64,000 nucleotides of DNA from JAFGXT01 sp963677165 (GCA_963677165.2 CAXXSX010000001.1:62001-126000), one strand, 5' to 3'; shown: positions 7,887-16,552, counted from the stretch's first letter. Notes: generated by a model not told the origin, from the sequence alone. Numbers and translations: made by a program.

Positions 7887-8483
7887 ATAGCTAAGTTGCT
7901 GAAACCTGGAGACCGCGCTTTTACAAACGACACCGAAGTCAGAGTTGTAGGAGCGGATGGAGAACAAGTAGGATTAATTTCTTTTTCTAAGGCCCGCTCA
8001 CTTGCTGCAGAGGCAGGACTTGACCTGGTGCTGGTTGCGGAGAAAGCGAAACCTCCTGTCTGCCGTATTATGGACTTCGGAAAATTACAGTACGAGCAGA
8101 AGCGCAATCTGCGTATGCAGAAAAAGCACAGTCACGCTCAGAAAGTCAAAGAAGTAAAGTTCCGAATTAATATTGACAAGCATGACTATGACTACAAGAT
8201 CAAACATGCTGAAGAGTTTCTCGGCAAGGGATACAAGCTCAAAGCAACATTGATGTTCAAAGGGCGTGAAATGGCCCATAAGGACATTGGTTTTGAATTG
8301 ATTGAGCGTGTGTCTGAAGACATCAAGGAATTTGGTGTAGCTGACAGTAAGCCGAAGCTGATGGGAAGAAATATCTCTCTCACTTTCAGTCCGGCAAAAG
8401 GAATGAAGTCTAAACCAGCTTCAAAAAGTGAAGCCGTTGAGACGGATGTCGAAACTGACATTGATAAGACAGACGCGGAATAA
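7887..8483 (+). CDS. infC: Translation initiation factor IF-3, probable ATA start codon
   Basis: IF-3 prevents subunit joining and rejects non-standard start codons. Both domains are present: the N-domain with EQVGLISFSKARSLAAEAGLDLV and PPVCRIMDFGKLQYEQ, and the C-domain with VKEVKFR, MFKGREMAHKDIG and RNISLTFSP, plus an acidic C-terminal tail. The frame has no ATG near its beginning. An in-frame stop lies at 7881-7883. GGAGG at 7874-7878 stands 8 bases before ATA (7887) but 17 bases before the only other candidate, TTG at 7896. A rare start codon is a known autoregulatory feature of infC. rpmI and rplT do not follow. Confidence 0.92.
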   Translation: MAKLLKPGDRAFTNDTEVRVVGADGEQVGLISFSKARSLAAEAGLDLVLVAEKAKPPVCRIMDFGKLQYEQKRNLRMQKKHSHAQKVKEVKFRINIDKHDYDYKIKHAEEFLGKGYKLKATLMFKGREMAHKDIGFELIERVSEDIKEFGVADSKPKLMGRNISLTFSPAKGMKSKPASKSEAVETDVETDIDKTDAE

Positions 8484-8503
8484 TATATTTCATTCGATAT
8501 TTT

Positions 8504-8534
8504 GCCGCCGGATTTATCCGGCGGCTTTTTTTTT
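8504..8534 (+). terminator. Rho-independent terminator of infC
   Basis: The stem GCCGCCGGAT pairs with ATCCGGCGGC across a tiny loop, followed by nine T residues. Confidence 0.93.
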
Positions 8535-8554
8535 GTCTACAAAGTGTGGGCAAT

Positions 8555-8581
8555 AAAAAAGCCGCGAGGTTTAATCGCGGC
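8555..8581 (-). terminator. Rho-independent terminator of the acyl carrier protein gene
   Basis: Read on the minus strand, GCCGCGATTAAACCTCGCGGC forms a GC-rich hairpin followed by six T residues. It stands about 30 bases after the stop codon of the ACP gene. Confidence 0.85.
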
Positions 8582-8609
8582 CTAAATAAATCTTAAGTAA
8601 GTTGAAATA

Positions 8610-8861
8610 CTAGAGATCTTTCATCTTGGGACCCAGGTATTCTACACAGCTGTTCAATGTGGCTAACTGCGGATAATCAGCTTCAGGAACTTCAACTTTA
8701 TACTGTTTGCGCAGTTCCATTACGATATCAAGAAAATCCATTGAATCCAGGTCAAGCTGGTCTCTAAGGCGCATTGAAGGATCAACTTCCGCGCAATCCC
8801 CTTCAGGAAGAATGTCGTTAACAATATCAATAACAGCTTGCTTTACCTCTTCAGTCGTCAT
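8610..8861 (-). CDS. Acyl carrier protein
   Basis: 83-residue acidic four-helix carrier protein. The 4'-phosphopantetheine attachment serine is Ser40 in the motif LDLDSMDFLD; helix III and the C-terminal helix follow. It would carry acyl chains as thioesters for fatty acid or another acyl-transfer pathway. No fatty acid synthase genes are adjacent, and DLDSMDF differs a little from the usual ELGADSLD context, so it may be a specialised carrier rather than the housekeeping AcpP. It is transcribed alone and has its own terminator. Confidence 0.9.
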   Translation of the reverse strand: MTTEEVKQAVIDIVNDILPEGDCAEVDPSMRLRDQLDLDSMDFLDIVMELRKQYKVEVPEADYPQLATLNSCVEYLGPKMKDL

Positions 8862-9398
8862 CTGGGACTCCCATATTATTTATTTATCTAATCAAATTCA
8901 TGACATGTAATTTAGCACACTTTTTTTATTGTTGCCAAATATCTTTTAAATAAAACTCAAAAGAAACCCCTTTAATTTGTCATTTTTTCCCATTTCCGTG
9001 GAGTAGGGAAAAAAATTCCTGTTATATCAACGGTCTGATTTGTCGTGATTGGCGACAATTGTAGTTTTTTGCTCTGAATATGAAATTACGTTGTTCTCAT
9101 AGAGATTCTATTTTCTTGGGGCAGCAATCTTCCGGCATGATATGTGCTTCATAAATTATTCGTAAAGTTAATGAAATATACGAATCGAAATTATTATTGG
9201 CATAGAGACTGCTTCATTCTGTAACTTGAATTGTAGATGAACAGCAATTCGGTGAGGCCGAATAACAAAAGTATAATGAAAAATATAGTGAATAAACGAA
9301 ATAAAATGATGTCTTGTTGTCAGTTGGACCGCGAAGTTCAATGGACAAATGCTGTTGGCAGGGACAGCCGCGGAATTTAACACGGAGGTTATAATACC
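8862..9398. other. Long divergent intergenic region between the ACP and flagellin genes
   Basis: 537 bases, AT-rich in the first 100, with no supportable gene. It must hold the ACP promoter (minus strand) and the flagellin promoter. A sigma-54-like site at 9198-9213 is the only element I can name. If that promoter is used, the flagellin mRNA has an untranslated leader of roughly 175 bases. Confidence 0.5.
9198..9213 (+). promoter_or_regulatory. Candidate sigma-54 (-24/-12) promoter of the flagellin gene
   Basis: TGGCATAGAGACTGCT matches the sigma-54 pattern TGGCAC-N5-TTGCW, with the GG and GC doublets at exactly the required spacing (GG 9199-9200, GC 9211-9212). Flagellin genes of many bacteria use sigma-54. 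Confidence 0.55.
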
Positions 9399-10295
9399 AT
9401 GAGAATTCAGACAAATACAGTTTCATTGAGTATCTGGAGTAGTTACAGTGACAACCTGAGTAAGATGCAGGCTTCTATGGGCCGTCTTTCAACCGGTTTG
9501 ATTTCAAGTTCGGATGATCCGGCTGCTGTTGGTGTGGGTGAGCGTATGACTACTCAGTTGAATGATATTGAACGTGCCAGACAAAATACTGATAATAGTA
9601 TTTCTCTTGTTCAAACTGCCGATGGATGGCTCTCGGATATTACAGACATCCTTTCCCGTATGGAAGAGCTTGCCGTTGAAGCTAATGGTGGATTGCTTGG
9701 CGATACTGATTTAGAAAATGTTCAGGCTGAGTATGAAGAGCTGCAGGAAGAAATCGTTCGTATTACTTCTGATACCAATGCTGCCGGAACTTTTAATGGT
9801 GTTTATCTGTTCCAGGGAGGATCATTAACTGTTCAAATTGGCGAATCAACCGATCAGACGATTGATATCAATCTTTCCAACATTAGCACGAGCAGTACTG
9901 ATACTGTAGGAACTGTTAGTTCTTATTCTTATGATTCTTCAGGCACTGTTATTGGATCGACACATACTACTGTTGCCTGGACCAGCATCATTGATACCAG
10001 TATGACCAGCGTTGGCACAGATGATCTTTCAGAGATGATTTCCCTGGCGATTGATTATATTTCCAATGCTCGGGCTCAGCTTGCTGCACAACAGACCAGG
10101 CTGGAATATACAGACAGTTCTCTGTTGACCTATCAGGATAATTTGAATGCCGCGCAGAGCGATATTATGGATATTGATATGGCGCTGGAAACAACAGAGT
10201 ATACGACTTATGAAATTCTTACTGAGGTTGCTAACGCAATGCTTGCACAGGCTAATCAATTGCCGGGACAGGTGTTGGATCAACTTCAGGGATAA
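9399..10295 (+). CDS. Flagellin-family protein
   Basis: 298 residues with both conserved flagellin ends. Residues 1-140 form the D0/D1 N-terminal coiled coil (IQTNTVSLSIW, MGRLSTGLISSSDDPAAVGVGERM). Residues about 215-298 form the C-terminal partner, ending MLAQANQLPGQVLDQLQG. Between them is a short Ser/Thr-rich domain of roughly 70 residues, so this is a compact filament protein. It should be exported by the flagellar type III system and polymerise at the filament tip. No other flagellar gene is in the window. An intrinsic terminator follows directly. Confidence 0.93.
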   Translation: MRIQTNTVSLSIWSSYSDNLSKMQASMGRLSTGLISSSDDPAAVGVGERMTTQLNDIERARQNTDNSISLVQTADGWLSDITDILSRMEELAVEANGGLLGDTDLENVQAEYEELQEEIVRITSDTNAAGTFNGVYLFQGGSLTVQIGESTDQTIDINLSNISTSSTDTVGTVSSYSYDSSGTVIGSTHTTVAWTSIIDTSMTSVGTDDLSEMISLAIDYISNARAQLAAQQTRLEYTDSSLLTYQDNLNAAQSDIMDIDMALETTEYTTYEILTEVANAMLAQANQLPGQVLDQLQG

Positions 10296-10324
10296 TAAAT
10301 AATTTCAGTGTTATTTGCGAATTT

Positions 10325-10364
10325 GTCCGTTCCGGAAAGGGTTGCCGGAACGGACATTTTTTTT
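10325..10364 (+). terminator. Rho-independent terminator of the flagellin gene
   Basis: GTCCGTTCCGG pairs with CCGGAACGGAC, followed by a run of eight T. The T run overlaps the stop codon of the convergent gene on the other strand. Confidence 0.92.
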
Positions 10365-10998
10365 AGAAATTGAATAGAATCATAAACGGTAGGAAACCGT
10401 GTTTATTGAAGTTAAGGAATCCGAGCTGGAAACATTTCTTATCACCATTATCAGTATTTTCATCACCACTGGTATTAATGAATCCAAGCTGAAAACCACA
10501 GAAATTAGCAGGACTGATATTAACTATTCCAAGCTGGGTGCCGTAGCTGTCTTTATCAGAAATATTAACGTAACCAAGCTGAGCGCCTTTAACACTGCCT
10601 GCTGAATTTACTGCTCCAATCTGTGTTCCATCCATTTTCCCATCGGAAGTGTTAACTACTCCTAATTGAGCCCCCATAGTAGTTCCTGTGTTTACGTTGG
10701 CTACGGAAATTTGAAGTCCGGTTGCGTCTTCTGCGCATGGAAATACGCCAAGATCAAATCCTGTCATCTCGGTGTTTTTTGAGTAAAGAGTACTCAATCG
10801 GAATCCGTTGATTTTAGTGTTTTCATTAAAGATTTGGAGATAAGGACAAACACCCCATTGGAAACCAACCCAGTCATAGATCTCATTAGTCGCTGGTTTT
10901 GCTTCGACTTGTTTTGTCTGATTTTCTTCTGCTCCAAAGGCGGTAGTTCCGATGAAAGCGGCGGTTAGCATACATGCCAGTCTAACTGGAAATCTCAT
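10363..10998 (-). CDS. Secreted surface-repeat protein (LA_2272-like repeats)
   Basis: 211 residues. A signal peptide (MRFPVRLACMLTAAFIGTTAFGA) is followed by about 40 residues of linker, then roughly eight degenerate repeats of 16-19 residues with the core GxQLGxVN (for example MGAQLGVVN, VKGAQLGYVN, SYGTQLGIVN, FCGFQLGFIN). This resembles the repeats named after Leptospira LA_2272 and suggests an extended beta structure at the cell surface or in the periplasm. The short hydrophobic end FLPFMILFNF could be an outer-membrane anchor strand. The biochemical role is unknown. The gene stands alone on the minus strand. Confidence 0.75.
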   Translation of the reverse strand: MRFPVRLACMLTAAFIGTTAFGAEENQTKQVEAKPATNEIYDWVGFQWGVCPYLQIFNENTKINGFRLSTLYSKNTEMTGFDLGVFPCAEDATGLQISVANVNTGTTMGAQLGVVNTSDGKMDGTQIGAVNSAGSVKGAQLGYVNISDKDSYGTQLGIVNISPANFCGFQLGFINTSGDENTDNGDKKCFQLGFLNFNKHGFLPFMILFNF

Positions 10999-11177
10999 AA
11001 TAGTCTCCTGTTTATAATAATTCCCGAATCAAAATATAATATCTAATAATATCTTACTATTCAGTGATTTTCAAAATTGATTTCGTAAAAAAAACTGTTT
11101 AGGCTGAAAATTAATTGATTTTATTGAAATTGTGGTATATTTTCGATTATATATTTAATCATGGGGGATGAAATATA

Positions 11178-13283
11178 ATGGCTGACGATATCAGCAAGAT
11201 TTCAATATTGCCCGGTAAAAGAAGACTTAAAGTAACTATTTTGATGGCTTTTTTAGGTCTTCTAATAATTACTGTACTTATTATTGCTGGATTTACCTAT
11301 TATCGGGGATCTTGTGCACTTATTTCAATTTCAAGTAATTTAATCAATCAGGTTTCCAGAAGTATTGAGGAGAAAACCGGGCGTTTTCTTGAGCCTGTTG
11401 CCAAAGTCGCGGAAATGAGTTCCCGGCTTGCCGGCTCCGGTATGCTGTCTTTTTCTAAACGCGACAGACTGGAAGATTATGGCCTGAGTATCTGTCGCAT
11501 TTATCCTCAGATTGCAATTTTTGATTTTGGTGATAATCAAGGAAACTTCCTGATGGTGACAAGGCAGGTTGATGGATCCCTTGCTACCAAAGTCGTTGAT
11601 CGAACTGCTTCGCCGCCAGTGACTATCTGGAAGTACCGTGATGCTTCTGGAAAGGTTATAAAAACAGAAAAGACCACTGTTGTGAAATATGATCCCCGTT
11701 TCCGGCCATGGTACAGGGGGGCTGAGGATGGTGGTAAGTTATTCTGGACCGACATGTATATTTTCTTTGCCAGTAAACAACCTGGCATTTGTGCATCGTT
11801 TCCAGTGGCTGATAAGAATGGTAAAGTTCAAGCTGTTGTGGGGATGGATATTGCATTGAGTAATCTTTCCAGTTTTTTGAAAAGGCTGAAAATCGGTCGT
11901 TCCGGATTGGCTTTTATTATTAACGAGCGTTTTGAACTTATTGCTTTTCCTGAATTGTCAGCAACAACGGTTGCCGGTAAAAATGGGGTTCGTCCGGCAT
12001 TGCTTACTGAACTAAAACAACCATGGGTGTATGATTTCATTCGTTTGGCTGGAACCCATAAAAACGGAAACTTTACTTTTTCTTCTGATAAGAAAGCGTA
12101 TCTTGGCAGCCTTACTGATCTTTCCGGTATAACGGGGAAGCCGTGGAAAATTGGGATTGTTGTGCCTAAAAGGGATTTTACTGCAGTAATTGACGAGACC
12201 AATTTGACGACACTCTTTATTTCTTTGATTATTCTGGTTGTTGCGGTTCTGGTTTCTATCCGGTTGTCGCACAGTATATCCAATCCAATGGTTTTGCTGA
12301 CCAAAGAAGTTGGTAAAATTCAGGATTTTCACTTGGATGATAAGATTTCATTGAAAACTTCCATATTGGAAATCCAGATGATGACTGATGCGCTGGAGTC
12401 GATGAAGTCCGGGCTCAGGGCCTTTAAAAAATATGTCCCGGCATCTTTGGTTCGGAGGCTTATTCTAACCGGTCAAGAGGCGGAAATCGGCGGTTCTAGG
12501 CGAGAGTTGACGATGCTGTTCTCCGATATCGAAGGTTTTACGAATGGTGCGGAGAATGTTCCTCCGGAAGTACTGTTACCTCATGTATCTGAATATTTTG
12601 ATGCATTGTCGGCGATTATTATGGAGAATAACGGTACCATTGATAAATATATCGGTGATTCGGTAATGGCGTTCTGGAATGCTCCGGTTGATGATGTGAA
12701 TCATGCCTTCAATGCCTGTAAAGCGGCATTGTGCTGCCAGAACAAATTACGTGAACTTAACCGCCAATGGAAAGTTTCCGGAAAGATGGAAATGAAGACT
12801 CGCATAGGAATTCACTCCGGTCCGGTTGCGGTAGGTAATATCGGGAGCAGTGAGCGTATGAATTATACTATTCTGGGGGATAATGTTAATTTAGCCTCCA
12901 GGCTTGAAGGCGTGAACAAGGTATATGGGACGGGAATTATCATTAGTGAATATACCCGGAATGAACTGAATGGTTTCTTTCTGTTGCGTCCCCTTGATAA
13001 AGTTGCCGTGAAAGGCAGAATTGATGGCGTGATGATCTACGAGTTGGTTGCGGAAAGAGATTCTGCGTCAGAAGAGAATGTTGAATTGTGTGAAAGCTTC
13101 AGCAGAGCCTACGAATTGTTTATGCGTTGCGAATGGGAAGAAGCCGCTGTGTTATACCGGCAGATTCTTGAACGTTTCCCTGATGACCAGCCATCAGCAA
13201 TTCATCTTCAGAGATGCAGTAAGTATCAGGACACAGCTCCAGATTCATCCTGGGACGGAATTATTCGATTGAACTCAAAATGA
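11178..13283 (+). CDS. Membrane adenylate cyclase with extracytoplasmic Cache sensor
   Basis: 701 residues. A TM helix at about 19-42 is followed by a large dCache-like sensor (to about 335), a second TM helix (about 341-363) and a short HAMP-like linker. A class III nucleotide cyclase domain follows (about 440-620). The domain carries LFSDIEGFT and YIGDSVMAFW (the metal-binding aspartates), the adenine-selecting Lys before YIGD, RIGIHSGPVAVGNIG, and ILGDNVNLASRLEG. It should make cAMP in response to an external ligand. The C-terminus has one TPR-like helix pair (AYELFMRCEWEEAAVLYRQIL). The start ATG has GGGGGATG upstream. A receiver-kinase fusion follows 94 bases on, suggesting a signalling cluster. 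Confidence 0.9.
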   Translation: MADDISKISILPGKRRLKVTILMAFLGLLIITVLIIAGFTYYRGSCALISISSNLINQVSRSIEEKTGRFLEPVAKVAEMSSRLAGSGMLSFSKRDRLEDYGLSICRIYPQIAIFDFGDNQGNFLMVTRQVDGSLATKVVDRTASPPVTIWKYRDASGKVIKTEKTTVVKYDPRFRPWYRGAEDGGKLFWTDMYIFFASKQPGICASFPVADKNGKVQAVVGMDIALSNLSSFLKRLKIGRSGLAFIINERFELIAFPELSATTVAGKNGVRPALLTELKQPWVYDFIRLAGTHKNGNFTFSSDKKAYLGSLTDLSGITGKPWKIGIVVPKRDFTAVIDETNLTTLFISLIILVVAVLVSIRLSHSISNPMVLLTKEVGKIQDFHLDDKISLKTSILEIQMMTDALESMKSGLRAFKKYVPASLVRRLILTGQEAEIGGSRRELTMLFSDIEGFTNGAENVPPEVLLPHVSEYFDALSAIIMENNGTIDKYIGDSVMAFWNAPVDDVNHAFNACKAALCCQNKLRELNRQWKVSGKMEMKTRIGIHSGPVAVGNIGSSERMNYTILGDNVNLASRLEGVNKVYGTGIIISEYTRNELNGFFLLRPLDKVAVKGRIDGVMIYELVAERDSASEENVELCESFSRAYELFMRCEWEEAAVLYRQILERFPDDQPSAIHLQRCSKYQDTAPDSSWDGIIRLNSK

Positions 13284-13377
13284 TGTCATTCCCTGTTCTT
13301 TATTGAAAAAAAATATTGGACAGCTATAATGCATATTATATGAGTTTGCCTGAAAAATAAAAAGGAGTGGGACGACT

Positions 13378-15201
13378 ATGGCCAGAATTATTGCGGCAGA
13401 TGATGATCTTGCCATGAAGCAGATTTACAGTTACATTCTAGACAATCTTGGACACGATGCTGAGATATGTCAGAATGGACAGGAAGCGGTCGACGCGTTT
13501 CGCCGTGAGCCGGCTGATTTGCTTATTCTGGATATTACCATGCCTATAATGGACGGCTTGGAAGCGTGTAGTGAAATCAGAAAACTCCCTGGCGGTATTA
13601 AGGTACCGATCATTATTGTTTCGGGAAACAACTCAGAAGAAGATATTGCTGCCGGGTTTAATGCCGGGGCGAATGATTATCTTTTAAAGCCGGTTCGGGA
13701 AACTGCCCTGGTTGCCAAGCTGAAGAATTTCCTGAAAACATCTTCTCTCCATGGAAAGGAATTCGAATTGGTAAAGAACCATGTAGTATTCCTTGATCGT
13801 TATAAAATCGTAAAAGTTCTCGGATATGGCTCGCATTCAGTCGTATTTCTGGCGGAGGACCAGTATGAGCCGCAACAAGTGGCAATCAAGCTTCTCAATG
13901 AGAGTATTGCCGAGGAAGAAGTTCTTGAGCGTTATATTGAGCTTGTCGGTCAATATAGTAAGATTCCAACAGAATATTTCCTTGAGATTATTGACTACGG
14001 ACAGCATAATGATCAGATTTATTTGATCATGGCATATGCAGAAGAAGGGGATTTGCGTAAGAAGGGAACTGGTGGACAGCTTTCCGAATATGATGCTTCC
14101 AGGATTGGACGAGATATTGTTGATTCGCTGCTTGAACTGGATTATATGAAGCTCTGCCATCTTGACGTGAAACCTGAAAATATTATTTTTCATGGGGGGA
14201 GATACAAGCTTTCTGACTTTGGTATGGTGACGCGTCGCGGAGCCGGTACGATTCCGTTGAAAACCGAAATATGGAGTACTGCGGCATATGCCTGCCCTGA
14301 AAGTTTTGATTCTCCTGAGTCGGTGGATATTCGAAGTGATGTTTATAGCCTGGGCGTTACTTTATTTGAGATGGTGACTGGCGATAACCCGTTTTTGTCC
14401 GATAAAGCGACAGTGTCGATGTATCGTCATGTTAATTTAAATCCTCCCTACATTTCAGGTTTTAAACATGGTTATTCAATGGAGTTTTCCGCGTTAATTG
14501 CAGAAATGCTGCGAAAAGACCCTTCTGAAAGAATGAGTCTCAAAGAACTTCAATATGGTTTTTCCGTTATTTGCAACTGCTATGAGAAGAACAATAAATC
14601 GTTATTGACATATCCGCAGTTTGATAAAACGGTGGTTATTGACCCGGAAGAACTTATTTCGAAAACGAAAACCAATATAAATGCTCTGAAAGAACTTTCT
14701 GTTCCAGAGGAAAAGGGTACAGCTGTTGCGTTTTTTGATAAAATCGGGGAGGCCAGTTTTGGGTTTTTGTTGTCGGACCGTGCCAGGCCAACAAGTATAT
14801 CTAAGAACAAGCTGCCATGGTTAAAGGCAATTGTTCTTGTTATTATATTGGGGCTTGTTTTTAATACAATAGGATATCTGATTTATTCTGCTTTTGAATA
14901 TTCTCCAGCAGAAAAGGAAAATCTTCCGCCGGTCAAGGTTATGTGCCGCAAGTGTGGATTTTCAGAGGTGAGGCCGGTCTTGGATATTAGTACGGTTAAA
15001 TGCTCTAAATGTGGTGGCGATGTCGGTTATAGCATGCTGTGCAGGGATTGCGGTAAGACATTCTCATGGCGTCAACCGGACGTTTCAAAAATAAAGAATG
15101 TGAAAGAACAGGATGTTTTTATCGAAAATTCATTAAAATGTCCATTCTGCAAATCTTCAAGAACACAATACATGAAACCTTCCGTAGAAAAACAGAAATG
15201 A
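13378..15201 (+). CDS. Receiver-domain Ser/Thr protein kinase with C-terminal zinc ribbons
   Basis: 607 residues with an unusual order of domains. Residues 1-118 are a CheY-like receiver (acidic Asp8-10, phospho-acceptor Asp52 in LILDITMP, Lys104 in LLKPV). Residues about 140-395 are a Hanks-type kinase: Lys171 in VAIK, HLDVKPEN (Asp263) replacing HRD, DFG at 280-282, and DVYSLGVTLFEMVTG. A TM helix spans about 483-505. The last 100 residues hold four CxxC pairs (523/526, 542/545, 555/558, 588/591), predicted to form two zinc ribbons outside the membrane or in the periplasm. It probably couples a two-component histidine kinase to Ser/Thr phosphorylation. It ends 10 bases before a LamG prepilin gene, suggesting co-transcription. 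Confidence 0.9.
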   Translation: MARIIAADDDLAMKQIYSYILDNLGHDAEICQNGQEAVDAFRREPADLLILDITMPIMDGLEACSEIRKLPGGIKVPIIIVSGNNSEEDIAAGFNAGANDYLLKPVRETALVAKLKNFLKTSSLHGKEFELVKNHVVFLDRYKIVKVLGYGSHSVVFLAEDQYEPQQVAIKLLNESIAEEEVLERYIELVGQYSKIPTEYFLEIIDYGQHNDQIYLIMAYAEEGDLRKKGTGGQLSEYDASRIGRDIVDSLLELDYMKLCHLDVKPENIIFHGGRYKLSDFGMVTRRGAGTIPLKTEIWSTAAYACPESFDSPESVDIRSDVYSLGVTLFEMVTGDNPFLSDKATVSMYRHVNLNPPYISGFKHGYSMEFSALIAEMLRKDPSERMSLKELQYGFSVICNCYEKNNKSLLTYPQFDKTVVIDPEELISKTKTNINALKELSVPEEKGTAVAFFDKIGEASFGFLLSDRARPTSISKNKLPWLKAIVLVIILGLVFNTIGYLIYSAFEYSPAEKENLPPVKVMCRKCGFSEVRPVLDISTVKCSKCGGDVGYSMLCRDCGKTFSWRQPDVSKIKNVKEQDVFIENSLKCPFCKSSRTQYMKPSVEKQK

Positions 15202-15211
15202 GGCTGCAGAT

Positions 15212-16552
15212 ATGATGAAAAATAAAAAATATACTCAAAAGTTCACTCTCGTTGAACTCCTCGTTGTTATATCCATTATCGCATTATTATCCGGAATGTT
15301 ACTGCCGGCGGTGATGAGTTCCCGTGCTCGCGGTAAATTCGGGCGTTGGCTGGGATATAAGAATGGGTTGAAAAACGATACTTCAATGTTGATGTATTTT
15401 GATTTTCAAGATGGCAGTGGAGATAAAATAGCCAATAAAGCTTTTGGGCTCGACAGGAAAGGTTATGATCAGTCTAAGCTCAATGGAACCATTAATGACG
15501 CGAAATGGGGAAATGGGCGTTGGAAAGGCAAAGGCGCCCTTGTTTTTAATGGTATGGATAGTAACATCCTTATTCCGGAAAACAATAAGATTGGACAGGT
15601 TTACAGTGATTTTACAATTGAATGTTGGGTTTATCCGTACTCTGTTAACAATAGTATGACTTTGTTGCAGTTTATGGGGAAAGATGGGAAATCTTCTGTT
15701 CTGGATGTTGTGATGTCGAATGGAAAGATTAGTCTTTCGAGTAGTTTCCTGGCTGGAACTACCACTGTTTCAAATGACTTGCCGATAGAAAATAGATTTT
15801 ATTTTAATCCTCTGGTTGCTTTGACCCGATGCTTACAGGTGAACAGTCGAATTGCTGTGGGAAACATCAGTATTCCTGTTCGAATTGATTTAGGTGGAAT
15901 AATCAACCGAGCTGTTGGTTCGGTATTTTCGCGTTACGGCTTTATTTCTGTTCAAGGGAATAGTGGAAGTAGTAATGCAGGCGGTAACAGCAATGGAAAT
16001 GGTAACAGCGAAAACAGTAATGCCGGAGGCAATAATACGAATTCAGGAAATCCGGGGGGAGGAAGCGGTGGAACTCAAGGAAATGCCGGGACTTCCCCTG
16101 GAAATAGTGGTACTAGTAATGCCGGAGGAAATAGTAGCAGCACTAACGACAGCAGCAGTAGCAACAGCAGTAGTAACAGCAACAATAGTAACAACAGCAA
16201 CAATAGCAACAATAGCAACAATAGCAGTAATAGTAATAACAGTAGTGAAGAAGGGACGCAGTTTAGTGATAACGTAACTTTTGATTATGATTTTTATCCA
16301 CAAAAATGGTATTGTATTGCGCTTACATATAACTGCACTACTCATCAACTGAATTTCTATGTAAATGGAAAGCTGGTTCAGCAGGGAACCATGAATGGAG
16401 CGATAGACTTCTATTTTGGGCAGGCCTGTGTGGGCGGAGCTGAGAGTGCAGGGCGATCATTTAATGGAGTCATTGATGAAGTTGGTATTTTTACCCGTGA
16501 ATTTTCCAGTCGTGAAATTAAAGGACTCTACGAAATGGGGCGCCCCTACTGA
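15212..16552 (+). CDS. Prepilin-type protein with LamG-like domain and Asn/Ser/Gly-rich insert
   Basis: 446 residues. The N-terminus is a prepilin signal (KFTLVELLVVISIIALLSGMLLPAV). The rest is a LamG/concanavalin-like jelly roll: LMYFDFQDGSGDKIANKA, FNGMDSNILIP, FTIECWVYPYS, and after an insert WYCIALTYNCTTHQLNFYVNGKLVQQG and the closing FNGVIDEVGIFTREFSSREI. The insert (about residues 248-346; bases 15955-16250) is almost pure Gly/Asn/Ser and falls between strands of the jelly roll. Jelly rolls of this type often bind carbohydrate, so this may be a surface pilin-like binding protein. It shares a transcript with the kinase gene upstream. Its stop abuts the stop of the convergent oxidoreductase gene. 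Confidence 0.88.
   Translation: MMKNKKYTQKFTLVELLVVISIIALLSGMLLPAVMSSRARGKFGRWLGYKNGLKNDTSMLMYFDFQDGSGDKIANKAFGLDRKGYDQSKLNGTINDAKWGNGRWKGKGALVFNGMDSNILIPENNKIGQVYSDFTIECWVYPYSVNNSMTLLQFMGKDGKSSVLDVVMSNGKISLSSSFLAGTTTVSNDLPIENRFYFNPLVALTRCLQVNSRIAVGNISIPVRIDLGGIINRAVGSVFSRYGFISVQGNSGSSNAGGNSNGNGNSENSNAGGNNTNSGNPGGGSGGTQGNAGTSPGNSGTSNAGGNSSSTNDSSSSNSSSNSNNSNNSNNSNNSNNSSNSNNSSEEGTQFSDNVTFDYDFYPQKWYCIALTYNCTTHQLNFYVNGKLVQQGTMNGAIDFYFGQACVGGAESAGRSFNGVIDEVGIFTREFSSREIKGLYEMGRPY
15955..16250 (+). repeat. Low-complexity Asn/Ser/Gly-coding repeat tract
   Basis: Degenerate short repeats such as AACAGCAACAATAGC encode long runs of Asn and Ser with Gly in the first half. The tract is prone to length change by slippage. 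It lies wholly inside the LamG prepilin gene. Confidence 0.9.

Noticed and set aside
9161..9187. Sigma-28-like TAAAGTTA box before the flagellin gene
   Set aside because: The -10 part at the right spacing (GAATCGAA) matches the consensus poorly, whereas the sigma-54 pattern nearby matches at both boxes.
15915..16348. Frames of Ala/Val/Thr- or Ile/Val-rich composition over the LamG prepilin gene
   Set aside because: They are shadows of the Asn/Ser/Gly codon repeats in the real frame.
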